DNA from: Dermatemys mawii
Lineage: Eukaryota > Chordata > Testudines > Dermatemydidae
NCBI GenBank assembly: GCA_007922305.1
Contig: ML677329.1
Location: 772,271-836,270, forward strand
DNA: 64,000 nt
Direction of reading: 5' to 3'
Shown: positions 1 to 12,989 of the stretch, one piece after another
Position numbering within the stretch: the stretch's first letter is position 1
Layout of the letters: every line of letters starts with the position of its first letter
Made by a program: the position numbers and the translations under genes
The notes under the pieces: generated by a model
Told to the model about the DNA's origin: nothing
Seen by the model: the letters and a program-made list of their open reading frames with translations, nothing else
The model's database searches: none

Positions 1-180
1 CCTCACTCCCCCCACCCCAGCACCTCTTGCATGCCACAGAACAGCTGATCTGCAGCTGGTGGGAGGTGCTGGGAGGCAAGGAGAGGCGCTGATTGGCAGG
101 GCCTCTGGCAGGCGGGAGGCGACTGGTGGGAGGGGGAGGCACTAATGCAGGGGTTACCAGTGAGTGCTCAGCCCTGAAGC
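1..180. repeat. GC-rich repeat-like segment cut by window edge
   Basis: Purine-rich, G-rich sequence with recurring 'gggaggc' and 'gctgat' motifs, clearly different in composition from the AT-rich DNA that follows. It looks like the end of an interspersed element continuing off the left edge. No ends or target duplication are visible, so the family is not assigned. Confidence 0.4.
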
Positions 181-239
181 AGCCACAAAGTTGGCACTTA
201 TGGAAACATTGGAACTTGGGGAACTTTTACTGAAAAAAT

Positions 240-475
240 GTCGGCACCAGGTGAGTTTAGGTGCCCATAGGCTTCAGTGGCATCTGAGTGGTGGTTTTGT
301 GAATACCAGTAGCACCTAAATCTGGGATTTAGGCACCTAAAGTGGCAGTTAGGCACTTCAATTCATTTGTGAAGCTAGTGCTAAGTGACTTAGGGACCTA
401 TGCCCCTTTAGAAAAATGCATCTTAGGTTCCTAAATTACTTGAGTGCTTCTGAAAAATTTAGCCAAAGTTTTTTA
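240..475. repeat. Fold-back interspersed repeat with 'taggcacctaa' motifs
   Basis: The segment repeats variants of 'ttaggcacctaa' at several points. It contains a hairpin with an 8-bp stem, 'cctaaatc' (315-322) and 'gatttagg' (326-333), around a 3-base loop. Composition and motif match a common sauropsid/amniote interspersed repeat that I recognise only by pattern. No target duplication was found. Confidence 0.5.
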
Positions 476-1276
476 AAAAAGGAATCTAAACTAATCCCTA
501 TAGAATTAGAACAATTCTGAGCAAAGGGCTGCTTGTTCTTAAACAGATGGAGAATGACCCTTAAGTTTTCAGTTTCTATGAATCTGTGTAAAGTACCATG
601 CAATGGAGTTGTCTTCTATTCTTTTTTTAACCACATATATAAAAAAATCACTTAAAAAGTGATCTCCTCGAGACCTTTAGAGCAAGGGCAAAAGGCTTAT
701 TCTAAGGGTCACATTTCATGTGCATAAGCAAGTAACCACAGGGCACTGTGGAATGTCTGTAAATGGATTTCATTACAGAAATTCAGCTTAAAGCAACTAT
801 AAATAATCCTATGACAAACGCTGTATATTGCTTCAAGTTCTTCTATAATAAAAATATTTTAGTAACACAACAATCCATGATAGCAGGAAATGAAATAGAA
901 GAGGCTGCACATCTTCCTTTTTGTGCTTTCAGGGCAACATTATATTGTTATATGTTTTAAAGAAGAAAGATGTGATATTCATATTTTAGCAAAGTAATCT
1001 TATCAAAACAAGGTTATGTCATTCCATATGGCTGAGACAGGGTGGCTAAACAAATACACAAATCTTTTCTGGCTCTTCCTTAACCCTCAGAGATCATCTG
1101 TTCAGCAGGACAGGTGTGCTGGCTTCATGATATTCTGCCCAAAGGAATATCTCAATATATATCTCGAATCTGTACAATTTTTTGGATGGATTTTGACTGA
1201 GGGGGCATTTAAAATACAAGTTTCAAGTATTGGCATCAGATTAACCAATTCTGACCACATAAAGATGCAATGTAGA
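476..1276. other. Unique AT-rich DNA
   Basis: No coding signal or recognised repeat. Open frames here (763-960, 1016-1306) are short, lack protein-like composition, and the second runs into the palindromic repeat that follows. Confidence 0.6.
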
Positions 1277-1279
1277 CCT

Positions 1280-1460
1280 CAGGTCCCAGTTCAGCAAAGC
1301 ATTTAAGCTCCTGGTCAACTTTAAGAACATGTTCAGGCCCCACTGATTTCAGTAGAATTTAAGCATATGTATAAGCATAAGTGCTTTACTGAACTGGGAT
1401 GGACTGACTTACATGCTTGTGGGTAAGCATGTGCTTAAATGCTTTGCAGACATGAGGCCT
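1280..1460. repeat. Palindromic MITE-like element (copy A)
   Basis: Core 1284-1399 starts 'tcccagttcagcaaagca' and ends with the near reverse complement of that sequence ('gctttactgaactggga'). The internal sequence is of the 'ttaagcatgtgcttaa' type around a 'tgatttcagt' centre. A second, partly overlapping half-copy follows at 1415-1460. The same family recurs at 19390, 26851, 53029, 59165, 59575 and 61198. Confidence 0.65.
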
Positions 1461-1489
1461 CACTGTGTAATACACACAAAACGTATGCC

Positions 1490-1572
1490 CAAATAAATCT
1501 GTTAATGTTTAACGTGCCACCGGACTCCTCATTGTTTTTGTGGATACAGACCAACATGGCTAGCCCTCTGAT
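1490..1572 (+). repeat. 3' end of an old retroelement (possibly Penelope-like)
   Basis: The segment runs from 'cccaaataaatctgtta' through 'gtgccaccggactcctc' to 'acagaccaacatggctagc' and 'tctgatact'. I recognise this order as a very widespread repeat terminus in turtle and other vertebrate genomes, in which an AATAAA is followed by a conserved tail. The Penelope-like assignment is from memory and weak; recognition as an interspersed repeat is firmer. Confidence 0.5.
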
Positions 1573-2839
1573 ACTTGACACAAAACTTGGCACCCTTCTA
1601 CTATGATGAATTAGCTTCTGCCAGCTGGTTCTGTTTCCTTTCAGAGAGATGTCAAAGCCATGAATTTCAGACCTAGATCAAAGCTGTCCCAAAAGTTGCG
1701 GGCTGTACAGTCCAGGGTTTTGATTTGAAATAGTCTCGGCCGGAAAGGGTACAAATCAGAAACATTTCATCACATCTGTTCATCATATCACAGCCACTTC
1801 TAAATGTCCCCATCCTATTGTGCTAGTGCCGATGCAAGCATGAGACGGGACAACAGACAACTCTGGATCTTTGTGTGCTGCATTGATCCTGTGGGAGCAC
1901 CAGAAAGGCATTGCATCTCCTGTAGCCGCCCAGCATGCAGAAATATGCACCTACAGATGGGCCATGTGCACTTTTACTTGCTGTTGGCCAACTTCAGAGG
2001 AGGGTGGGGACATGCCCCTGCCTCCTTTAGGGTTCGAAAGAGGAATAGCCTTATTCAGGAGAGCAGAGACAGCAACTTTAGCTGTCCCTTGCATTGGAAG
2101 GAAACATATTGGGAGACTCTTTGCCTTCCCCAACCCTAGTACAAGGAAGTCGGCCACAATCTGGCTGTTAAGTTTCTAAAGATATACTTATCAAGGAAAA
2201 AACATGGAAAATATGGCACCTTTCTGCTAGGTGAAAGAAAATAAATAGTCCCTTGTAGCAGTAATTTAATCAGCTAATATCAGTTTATGTTAGTTTTTGT
2301 TTCATCTTGTTTATTTTTCTAATAACTACAATTATTCTCACATAGGCATTACTGTTTTCTCTGGAATACATGTGCTCAGTAAAAAAATCAAATTGCATCA
2401 GAGCATGTAACGAGAAAATGTAATCCATCGTTATTAAAAAAGACAGTTCAACTTTATCTGGGTGTTAAATAGTACAAATCCATGAGAGTCACCGAATGTT
2501 TTGAAGTTAAAACGAAGGGCATTACTGAGACTGAAGTGGATTTGTCACAGAATTATATGTATTACATCAGAAATGGTCTAATACATGGTTGGGGAAAATG
2601 TGCATTTCAGGCACCAGGATAGAGAAAACAGGCTGAAGACCATTTATTGGTTTTCCACATCTTCAAAGATATCCAAATAGCTTCTAAACAGCAGGTTATT
2701 TTATGGAGATTTTTAGGATTAAACAGAGTCTTTCTTGAATATAAACCAGAGTGTACTCCACCATTAATTTTAGAATGCTGTTTATGGAGCAGAGCCCATA
2801 TATATAAGAAAATATGAACAAATATGCTGCTATGTAGAG
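1573..2839. other. Unique DNA, no gene seen
   Basis: Short overlapping open frames occur at 1804-2179 on both strands, none with recognisable domains or protein-like bias. The stretch around 1850-2150 is richer in GC than its neighbours but shows no repeat ends. Confidence 0.5.
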
Positions 2840-3031
2840 TTAGGCAACATGATCCATAGGCTTGACAACAGAACTGGGAGTTAGGCAGAGCAACTTGGTC
2901 AAGTCATTTAGCCTCTCTATGCCTCAGTATCCCCACTGGTGAAATGAGCACAGTGATCCTTACCCACTTTTATGAAATACTTTGAGATCCACAGATGAAA
3001 GCACTATATAAAGGTTGTTGGCAGTATTACT
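2840..3031 (+). repeat. MIR-type CORE-SINE
   Basis: The tRNA-derived head is degenerate ('taggcaacatgatccatagg'), followed by the diagnostic body 'ggtcaagtcatttagcctc', 'tatgcctcagtatcccca' and 'ctggtgaaatgagcacagtg', and a LINE-like tail 'ctttgagatccacagatgaa' and 'gcactatataaagg'. About 30 bases between head and body seem to be missing compared with the family. This is an old, diverged SINE in plus orientation. Confidence 0.75.
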
Positions 3032-5431
3032 AAATGTGTTTGCAATTCTGAGAAAATACCCAGTACACACAGAAGAAAGGATCATTTCCACAACACAGAA
3101 TAGAAGCCTGGTATACTTTGTTCAGAGGATTCAGGTTCTTTGTTTGAATCACACTGGTAGTAGCAGTGTGTGAACCATTCATAAATCCTGGAAACCAGCA
3201 AAATGCATTTACTGGCAGATTTAATTTAGAGATGGGCCCAAGCTGTAAGGTTTGGATCCAGCACTCAATTATTCCTAAGTATGGGGGGTTCAAATCTTGG
3301 GTTTATTTCAGGTCCATGGTTTCATTATAAACCCAAACCTTAGGCTAAATTCAACTTGTCTGGCAGTGTTTATGAATCTTCCCAGTTTTGAATAAAGCAA
3401 GAATGATTTACACAAAACTTGCTTTGTTCGGTTCAAAGATTTTTATTTTTATTTTTAGTTTGTTTGAACTAGCAGCTCAAAGCAAAATTCAAGTCAAACA
3501 AAAAAATTAAAATGTGCATTCATGTGAAATATAGCTTATAGATGGTCTGTATGAACCATTATTCCTTTTAATGTTGTACATGCTGTCATGCTAAACAGAT
3601 CACTGGCAGAGCAACTGAATAAAACCTATGAGCCCAGTCTCTATATCTCTCTACTTTCTCTCTCTCTTCCCTAATTCCTTCTTACCTCTATATTCACTTA
3701 TTTACTCATCTTTCTTTCTCATACTGTCTCAAATTTCTATCAGCTCTACCCTGGGACGTCTTTCTACAAGTCGCTTAGCTAAGATATGCGGCACAACAAG
3801 TAATGGGAGGAACAAGAAGCAAGAACCCAATGGAGGACATCTCTGCACAGCAATCTGTCTATAGTGTTTGTAAGGAGGATGGGCAGCTTGTGGCACTCTT
3901 TATATGAGCTCCCATTAAATGAACTGCCATTGTCTACTTTGATACTAGCTCAACTAGTATCTAACTATTTCATAACATTTCCCCCCATTATTTCCCCGTT
4001 ATTTAGCCTCAGACATTTCTGGTAGATGGAGAAGATATTACTGATGACCTGTTACATTTTTCAGCCACTGGGCTGTCCGGTTTTGGTCATATGGGATGAA
4101 CATTCTGTTCTCTAATGTAGGGGAACCAGCTCTCATTCTCATTCTAATCCCAATTCCTCACTCTCTGGGCTGTTTGGTGAAGACTGAATACTGCGGAGAT
4201 ACCACATTTAGACCTATGGAAAGAAAGCACCTTCCATTATTTTACAGTGCCCCTATGGGTCAAGCAGCAACGATGACTTCGAAAGTGAGTACTGCCAAAC
4301 CTTCCTAGGTCAAAGCTCACCATAATATTGGACCTTGAGGAAGACAGGGAGAATCCCTTTACTGAGGAGTGAGGAGCAAAGTCCTCTTTTTAGAAGACAA
4401 ACCCTCTTCACCATCATTAAGGTAAAGTTTTTTAAAAAATAATTCACAACTATCATTTTTTTAGTTACTCTTTCTAGCAGAAATCACTACAGGATGAAGA
4501 TTCAAACAAACTGTTACACATGCAAGCCATTTTGGAAGGCAGAAGTGAGCCCACAGAAATATTCTCTCCCTTCCTCATTCTCCCCAAGAATATTCAATTG
4601 ACATTTTAAAACAATTTCATGCTGGTAGTTTATACCATTCTGTGTTTGTTTCATATGAATATTTCAGCAAAAAAGTTTCCTGATTGGGATATTCCCCCAA
4701 ATTTGTGAATTTTTGACAAATGATGGAAAATGTTCACGGAAAGAAAATGTAGTTACTGGAAACTTGATTCTAAGATTCACACTCATTCAGTCAGGGAGCA
4801 GAATATTGTATGTAATCTTTGACATATGTCCAGTTAAAAGAGCTTTTATCTGAAATAATGAATACTCCCAATTAATAGCTTGTGAATCATTTAGAGATCA
4901 AAAATTATTCAGAGGAAATATTTGGTGATGGACAATTCAGGAAAACAGGCAAATGTAGTTAATTTTTGATTATGAATTATTCAGCCAGCTTTATTGGAAG
5001 ACAATGATTATGGAATTCTAAATTTAAAATTAATTAGGATGTATTCACTTTCCTTTACTGTTTGGTGTTTTTATTGGCTTCATTATGAGAAAAGTGTAGA
5101 TGTGTACAACAGAGGCATTAGATTTTTGTGACAACATAGTTCTTCTAACGGACAGCTCAACTAACATGCAAGCAAAGACCAAAAGACTGTCCAGAATCAC
5201 AAAAAAGATGAGGTTAATAATTATGAAAAAACAATTCTAAAGAGAAGGCAAGCAACTCCCAACTCAAGCATTATGCTGGAAGACAATGGAACACAAGAAG
5301 TGAGACCGTTCACAAACCTTTGCAGTAACATGCTAGCCAATGGGATATCCAGAAGGAAAAAATGTTATGAATTGGCAGGACAGTAGCTGCATTAACCAGT
5401 TTAAACAAGGTTTCTCATTGAATATCTAACA
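3032..5431. other. Mostly unique AT-rich DNA
   Basis: No gene is supported. A polypyrimidine-rich tract lies at about 3635-3720. Sequence at 3232-3360 has paired 'tttggatcc'/'aaacccaaacc' motifs that may be an old diverged repeat. Confidence 0.5.
3635..3720. repeat. Polypyrimidine (CT-rich) tract
   Basis: Low-complexity run dominated by C and T ('ctctctactttctctctctc' and similar). It accounts for the open frame at 3628-3864, which is an artefact of composition. Confidence 0.7.
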
Positions 5432-5439
5432 CGTATAGA

Positions 5440-5562
5440 TAGGGTGACCAAATGTACCGATTTTATAGGGACAGTCCCGATATTTGGGATTTTGTCTTGT
5501 ATAGGTGCCTATTATCCCCCATGTCCTGCCTCAATTTTTCACACTGCTGTCTGTTCACCCTA
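5440..5562 (+). mobile_element. Short hAT-like MITE, copy 1
   Basis: A 123-bp element beginning 'tagggtgacca' and ending 'tgttcaccctа' in complementary fashion (terminal inverted repeats 'tagggtgacca' and 'tagggtgaaca'). It is flanked by an 8-bp direct repeat with one mismatch: 'cgtataga' at 5432-5439 and 'tgtataga' at 5563-5570. The 8-bp duplication and short inverted ends fit hAT-superfamily non-autonomous elements. The body contains 'ttttatagggacagtccc', shared with the copy at 6258. Confidence 0.8.
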
Positions 5563-6257
5563 TGTATAGACCAAATCATGAATCTTTCAGTGTTATTTCT
5601 ATCTTAATATATGGATGTAAAAGCTAGGAATCCACGAAAGGTACAGACATACCTCTAAATGGCTTTGAAAGGAAATTCTTTAGAAATATACTAGGTAGTA
5701 AATAGAATGAATTTATAATAAATGCTGAGATTTGTCAGAGAATTCAACAACTCCAAGGTTATCCAGAGGAGAAGATGGAGATATATGGGATGTGAGTTCA
5801 GAAGGAAGCAGGAGCGTCCACCCTGGCAGGCCTACCATTGGACAATAGGAGGAACCTGTAACAGTGTCTGGCTGAAAAAAATCTCTCCATCAAACAAACA
5901 GTACTTAGAGAGGGAATATTTATGGGACTTAACACAGAAGGCATGCAAAGAGTAGCTCAGGATAGATAGGGATGACGGAGGCTTGTTTGTGCCCTAAGCA
6001 ATGTTTGATCACATAGGAAGGATTCTAGAAATTACACAACATACTGTTCTGCAGAAATTCAAAGGTTTTCCTACCTAAACTGAATTTTTGTATATTCCCT
6101 GAAATGTATGATTTTTTATTCCAGAGATTAAAATACCACATATCATTGTTTCTCTGGAACTTGGTGAAAAACTAGATGCTTTTTGGCATGGGGAGAATTT
6201 GAGGTGCATATTTTATAAATATTTATCTAATAAAAGAAATGTGAAGTTAACTATAGT

Positions 6258-6379
6258 TAAGGTGACCAGATGTCCTGATTTTATAGGGACAGTCCTGATA
6301 TTTGGGACTTTTCCTTATATAGGTGCCTATTGCCTCCCACCATCTGTCCCAATTTCACACTTTCTATCCGGTCACCCCA
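6258..6379 (+). mobile_element. Short hAT-like MITE, copy 2
   Basis: A 122-bp relative of the element at 5440, in the same orientation and roughly 80% similar by eye. It begins 'taaggtgacca' and ends 'ccggtcacccca'. The flanks 'actatagt' (6250-6257) and 'actgtaat' (6380-6387) match at 6 of 8 positions, consistent with an old 8-bp target duplication. It underlies the open frames at 6199-6505. Confidence 0.75.
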
Positions 6380-6387
6380 ACTGTAAT

Positions 6388-9300
6388 GTAGAGCAAATTC
6401 ACATATTTTACAAAAATAGAAATCTTCCATCCTGTGTTTAACATAACCTGGAAAATTGGGAACCATTTCTGTGCTATATAGTCTACCCTCTAAACATGTA
6501 TACATCCCACTATGCCCAGTCCTTACTCAGACTCTCACTGTAGCATTACTTGAGTAAAGGCCCTAACTTTAACGGGAGCTACAAGCACATGTTGACGCAA
6601 AATAGAGTATCTTGGAAGATGCTTTTTCCACCTTTCTGCCAGACGTTGATGGTAGCAACAAGGTTCAGGTGCAAATCACAAGGGTTCCTTCTAAGAACTA
6701 CAACAATAGTTCACGCCCCCTTCCAGTCTCATATTCTCATTTCTGACTTTGGGAAATAAAACGTAACTTCTCTGTTCACCTTTGTGAGTATTTTTCCCCC
6801 CACTCACGAGCACTCTGAGTCCTTTGGGACCATGGGGCACAGGAATCTTTTACATGGAAAAAAAGGGGAACACAAAAAGACCTCCATGTGTAAATATCTA
6901 CTCACACAAGAAATAGCAACTCAAACTGCATATAGTAGTCAACCTCTCCCAGCCTCTAACAACACAGGTCTGGCTACTGAAGGACCAGAACCTGCTCTTA
7001 CTCAAATCTTACCCTTCAAAAATGCCAGTCACAGGACAAGTCAGTCTCAAGGTGGCCCAGGGGCATCTAGGGATGGTTTTTCTCCCGTCCCGATGGCACT
7101 GCTCTGTCAATGAGCAGCTACCAGATGCAAGTCAGTGATTCAGCTCATCTTCACCAGGCCAGGTGAGAGAGGGTGTTGTGAAGTCAGCTCTGCCCTGCAG
7201 GTCCAGTCAGGACTCTTTCAATAGTCAGCTCCGTTATGCTCTGCTAATGGCTCTGTCAGGCCTCTCTCTAGAGTCACCTCATCTACTCCACCACCAGTCC
7301 AGTCTCATCTCACAGATTCCTCCTTGCAGGGTCAGAAGTTCTAGATGGAATAATACAGAAAAATAGGACCTTTGGACAGAGTTTCTGCTTCTAGGATAGA
7401 GCGTTTTCACCCTTTTCTTTGCTGAAACCAAACTTTATTTCCCAACCTTAGTTCATATATTGTCCCTGATGGACACCCTTCACCCAGAGCTTATTTAGCA
7501 ACAAAGTTTTCCTGACCTTTCATTAAGCAGTAAGAATAATTAGTTATTACTGCATATGCACATTAAAACTTAAACAAATTGTAATCAAAACAACAAAACT
7601 TAGATGATGAAATTATGGGTAAGCAATATGCAAAGGTAGCTGGCCAAAGCTGGCTTCTCCCCTTCTCCTGAGTAGATGGAGCTGAAAATTTCACCCCTCT
7701 AAGTTCTCTGGCCATGAGAACACTTTGTATAGAAGACTTTTATTTATATCATTCTAGATGCTGGACACAAAAGTGCCTTTTCCACATTTAAGCATTTTAT
7801 AGTTGCTTGAATATAAATTAACATTGAATTCATTTGGCAACTCAGAGATGCTTAGTATAGTCTGATTGTACCCATGCTGTGAAAAGGCAGTTAATTATGA
7901 TGTAGTCCACAACCCATAAATGAATGAATTAACTATCCATAAACACCATATCTCATATCAACAGTCTATTTATCTGCTTGCTGTTTAGCTACGTACCAAA
8001 ATGCAAGCAAATGTGTGATCTATTCACAAAACAAAATACAGTGCAGACCCCTAATTTGCTATGCTTATGTTGTAGGATGCAAGATGACACAGAGAGGAAA
8101 ATTCCTGAGGACATCTGGCTGTTTGGATTACTTTTAGTGTGATTTAATTATCAATTAACAGTTTAAGTAATAATAGTAGCTGTTGACCTTGATCTTTTGT
8201 CTCTTCCTTCTATTAAGAAAGCCTCAGCATCAAAACACTGCAGTTATGTTTCACAATAAAGAAATTATATATTATGCCTTCTTTCTATCTATTAGATGGG
8301 AACCTGTTCCATGTAAAGTCAAGCATATCTACTCTGCAGACACTGCCTAAAAGACTAATAGCTAGTAAATTAAGCCAGACTTCAAAGGCAATCCTTACTG
8401 AGACAAATTAGGCTACAGCAATAGAAAGGGCCAGCAGTAATCATTAATGTAACTGAAGGCCATTGTCTGAAATGTGCAGTTGTTTTTAAGATCAATGACC
8501 ATTTCAAGATGAATAGATCATAACTTTACAATACATCTTTCTAATTAATACACTATTTAAGTAATAAAGAATTTCAATCTGGATTCAGTTCTTCTATACT
8601 GTAACTACTAGAATAACTCAATGTCTATTGTTTAAAAAAAATTAACTTGGATCTCCTGGAGTTTTAACAGTAATTTGAGAGAAAACATTTTCACAAAGCT
8701 GAATTTCTTGTAATAACTTCCTTGGAAGTAAATTGATTAGTTCACAAACACAGGATGCCTGGTTCACTGTTACCCTGTACCTTCTGTCATCATTGACTCC
8801 TGTGCAAAGCAGGTGTAAATTGCAACCATTTGGGTCTGATAGGGTGTAGTATTTACAGAAAACAAAGCTAGCTTTATATAGAATAGTAGAAAATTTTCAT
8901 TCATAATTAAATAAAATAATTTAGCCACAGAAGTACCTCAGTTCTGGCAATTGCTCTTGTTGCTAGCAAGTGGCCTGTATCATAGGAAATCTAAATGCTC
9001 CTGTGGGTGGGTCTCGATTGAGATTTTCTCTTTATTCATGCTGGGCACTCCCGAGACTATTGGCACCTGTCAGTTAAAGGTATTATGTCAGCTGAGATGG
9101 TACTTCACAGTACTCTGGCAAACTGCTGTACGGAATACGCCTTTTTTCTTTCCCTCACTGGGAGGGCTCTGGTAGTAAATATAAAGCCAAAGTACTCCCT
9201 CTTGTGGAAAAGCCCAAGGGAGGGGACACATGGGGAGCCCTTTCCTGGAGTTTTCCTCAAAATGTTGCACTAGAGAGTGATATTTGCACCATCTGCCCCA

Positions 9301-12061
9301 TGGAAAGGTATTGAAAATTCTATCCTCCGAAAGTTTGCAACTTAGGGATTTGTTGGAAGCCAGATTCATGCACCTGGATACTCTGTGCCCTTGAAATTGC
9401 TAGTAAATGGTCCACTGCCTTTCTGGGTTCCTGGCAGTGAAGCTCCATTGGAGCTATGCTATAAGGGACTCCCTCTCCACTCCACCCACTGGTACTACCC
9501 ATAATAAAGTTCCATGGGTCTGAGAAAGTCTGCAGAAAATTTAATGCAGCCTCTCAGGCTCTATTGACTTCTTAGTGAATTCACCTCTGTTTGCCTGTTA
9601 TTATAACAGATTTACTTCATATGTAGGATGAACTATTGTTGTCAAAGTAGTTACACTAAATAATTGTGGTAGACATTTTAATCAAGGTTTACATCATTAG
9701 GGTTTTCTTGTTTTTGGCAAGAATAGGTTTTACTCTAAGTTAGTAAGAATTTTTATGTATCCAAGAGAAGTCGTTTTGGATGACTATAGCATGCCAACCT
9801 GTGGTTTTAAACACCACATGCTTCCAGTGAGTTATGAATCCTTGAACTATGTTCAAAAGTAAATTTACATACATTATGAAAAGGGCTCTTGCTTCACTTT
9901 CCAAAGGGGGATTCTGATAGTAACAAGAAATGAGCTGGCATTTTAGTTTTGTTATGTCAACCAGAAAGACGCTTAGGATGCTCTGAATCATCCATTTCAG
10001 TGACTCAGCTCTGCAGAAGGACACAAAATCTCCTGCAGCTTCAAGCTACTGAGATGATATACAACTGTGCTGAAAAAGCAACAGCAGAAAAGCCTGTTTT
10101 ATTGTGAACCCAAGGAAGGAACCCGGAAAAAAAATCAGTTTCTAAATAAAAGTAAAATTCTCTCATTTCAGATTTCACTGAGAGCAGGTTCTTCCTGTGC
10201 AAGAGGATAATGGGGCATCCAATTCTAAATCAAAACCCTCAGGAAACAAAGAGTGACATTATATGGTACTTAGAATACAAATTATTTTTCAGCTGCTGCC
10301 AAGTTCTCAAAGTTTTAAATAATTCCCACTGTTTGAAGTTGTGCCAGTGATCATACCTGAAAATTATGATGTCATACATAGAAATATAGATTGGAAAACT
10401 GTTTAAACTAAAGGCAAAATCGGACTATCTGATCCAGAGGCCAGATCTCTATTCCATCTCTTTACAAGCCAAATCAATGGAAGTTTTCCAAATATAGGGA
10501 CAGCAGAATATTCACAGTGAACATTCTCCCCATGATTTAACTGGCTGGTCAGTGATTGGGATCTGGGGAAGGATTCTAGGAACCAAGCCTGTGAAAAACT
10601 GGAAAAGTAAGATGACTGTTACAGCCAGCACTGTTGGCAGGGTTGACCCTCATCCATCAAGGAAGGAGCATTATGGAAGACATCCTGTGTCTGTGACAAC
10701 AGCAACTATAAGAATAGGAGCATCAGACCAAGCTCACATCCTTGAAACTCTGTAGAGGCAGCAGTAGCCCAGTAACACCAGTAGGAGGTATTACAAGAGA
10801 TCCAGGAATGCAACCCACAGTTCTTGGGTGTGTCTCCTGTGACAGCTCACAAAGATACCCCCAAAAGAGCATCTGGACCTACCCTAGATGTGGAATTCCA
10901 GTGGGCCACTCTCAACCTCCACACGACTCAGAAAGGTCCCTCCTAGGGATTGGAGGGAAGTGCTGATAGCCTGCTTCACTTGTAGGAGACATGGGCAGTG
11001 GACACAGAATCTGCAGAATATCAGTGATAAAGATCAGAGCTATTCAGTACCCGCTTACCAGGGCCAGGTAGTTCTACAAGTTGCAATGGACAACACTGCT
11101 GTCCCTACGGCTAGCCAGCTGCCCATTGTAAAGCAGCAAAGACGGTGGAGTTGGCAGGAGTTAGGAGGCAGGGAATGTGAAAATAACCAATTAGGTAATT
11201 ATAACATCCATTAACCAAACTATTTTTGATGCCCTAGGCGGGAGAATGAGATCTGTCCTGGGAGCCAGGGAAACCACAGGAGATGGAGTCAAAGGGATTG
11301 ATAAACTTTTCATTCTGAGTGAAGATGATGGGACAATATACAGAGGGGAAAAGAGGCCAGTGAGAGGCCTGGTGGGTAGGGGAAGCACTCAGCCCCAGAG
11401 GGGATGTGGAAAAGGCCTGTAAGAAAGAAGGCTCTACCATGGGAAGGTGTATACCAATTGAAGGCAACATGGGTGTGGACTTGAGTCCAAGCGTTGACAT
11501 CAGTTATTGTTTAGAGGCACCAGGCCAGGACTTCCAGATTGTGTCAGGATTAGAAGAATCCTTCATTTCCTGTATCAATAGGGGAGAGTAGAGAAGACCC
11601 TAGGAGGAGTATTAAGCCCAGAAAGGGCTTGTTTGTTTTGTTTGGGGTTTTGTTTTTTCTTCAAAACACTTTCCAGATCTAGGATAGAATATCTTTCAAG
11701 GGAAACTATGGCATCAGATATACCTCCAGACCAGACATGGAGATTTCTGTTAAAAATGTGTATCCAAGTCCATGAGCACTCATGTGGTTGTCAGGGAGTT
11801 GAGATGACTCTGCACTTTCCATATTGCTAAATAGGATGGGGATCTCAGCTAAATGGGAGAGAGAACCCTGGGGAGAGGGGGGTGTAGTATGGGAAAGAGG
11901 GTCTCAAGATGGAAAAGGTTGAGGAACACTGGTTTAGGGGACTTATTTGCCTTTTTTCTGGAATGTTTTGTGTAATTAATTGGACAATCTGGCTGTAAGA
12001 ATAGTTTTAGTTTTACTTCATTTGAGAATTTTGCTACTCAGAAGGATTTTAGTTTTGTTTA
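6388..12061. other. Long repeat-poor stretch, no gene seen
   Basis: I find no transposon ends, no RNA gene and no convincing coding exon. Between about 10550 and 11600 composition is less AT-rich and several overlapping open frames of 60-110 codons occur on both strands, but none has a recognisable motif and they interrupt one another. A remnant 'gaggaacactggtttagggg' near 11920 may be the edge of an old DNA transposon, too short to call. Confidence 0.5.
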
Positions 12062-12100
12062 TTATTTGGCAAAGCTTTGCTATTTCAGTGTTTATTTCTG
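12062..12100 (+). repeat. Left arm of a perfect 39-bp inverted repeat
   Basis: Exact reverse complement of 12990-13028. The arm includes the 10-bp self-palindrome 'caaagctttg'. Beyond 39 bp the match decays, with a weaker match continuing inward for about 30 bases ('ctactcag' against 'ctgagtaa'). Confidence 0.85.
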
Positions 12101-12989
12101 AATTCAGTGATGGTTATTACCTTTAGGTACCAGAGCATAAGAATTGACTGTATTTTAGAACAATAAATGCCACATCTGAATATTCCATTGTTCATTTACA
12201 AGGGCTGTTATTTACAGAATGAAGCGGCTTCTCTGATTCATGCCATGGAAAATCAGAATTATATCTAAACTGTCCTGATTTTAGGATTGTATTGTGTTCC
12301 CAGATTAAATGTGAGATGACAATGATGCTGAATTGAGCTGGTAGAAAAATGCAGTAACAATTTTTGCACAAAATATTGTTGAAATTAAAAAAAAAAAATT
12401 GGCACAGCTGCTATGCTGAGGAGTAGTCCTCTATATCTCCCAGATAAAGACAAAATAAGTGAAGGACCAAAATCTTCACCTTGCATTTAACTCTTGTAAA
12501 CTATACCACTGATACTGAAAATATCCCTAAAAAAACATCCCTACAAAACATCTTTAGGTTCAGTGTGTCCTGACTTACATAGCTTTAATATACATTTTTT
12601 AAAATAGCCACTTAAAAAATGACACTACAATGAGCTTTCAAACAAAATTTAATTAAGTTAATAGGTAAATTCTGTAGAACTGATACAGCTCATGAAAAAG
12701 TACTAAGATTACATCTTGGGAGCCAAAAAAGGAAAATGTATATAAAATACCAAAAGAGAAAGTATCTTTAACACACATACTCTGGCTCATTTTGTTTTCA
12801 CCTTTTTAAAAGTTGGGTTTTATTAAACAATACATGAAGGAATTTTGCAAGAATGGGCGAATTGAATCAAAATTGACACTTTTCCAATATTGGCTAACAC
12901 TTTAACATCAAATATATTTTGTTTGTTTTTTGGGTCCTTCTGCTTTCCTTGATCTGGCCAGGACTTAAGGCAGTAGCAATCATTTCATG
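12101..12989. other. 889-bp spacer between 39-bp inverted arms
   Basis: AT-rich with an A tract at 12386-12399. No open frame or recognised repeat. It could be the interior of a decayed element bounded by the arms, or simply unique DNA. Confidence 0.4.
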
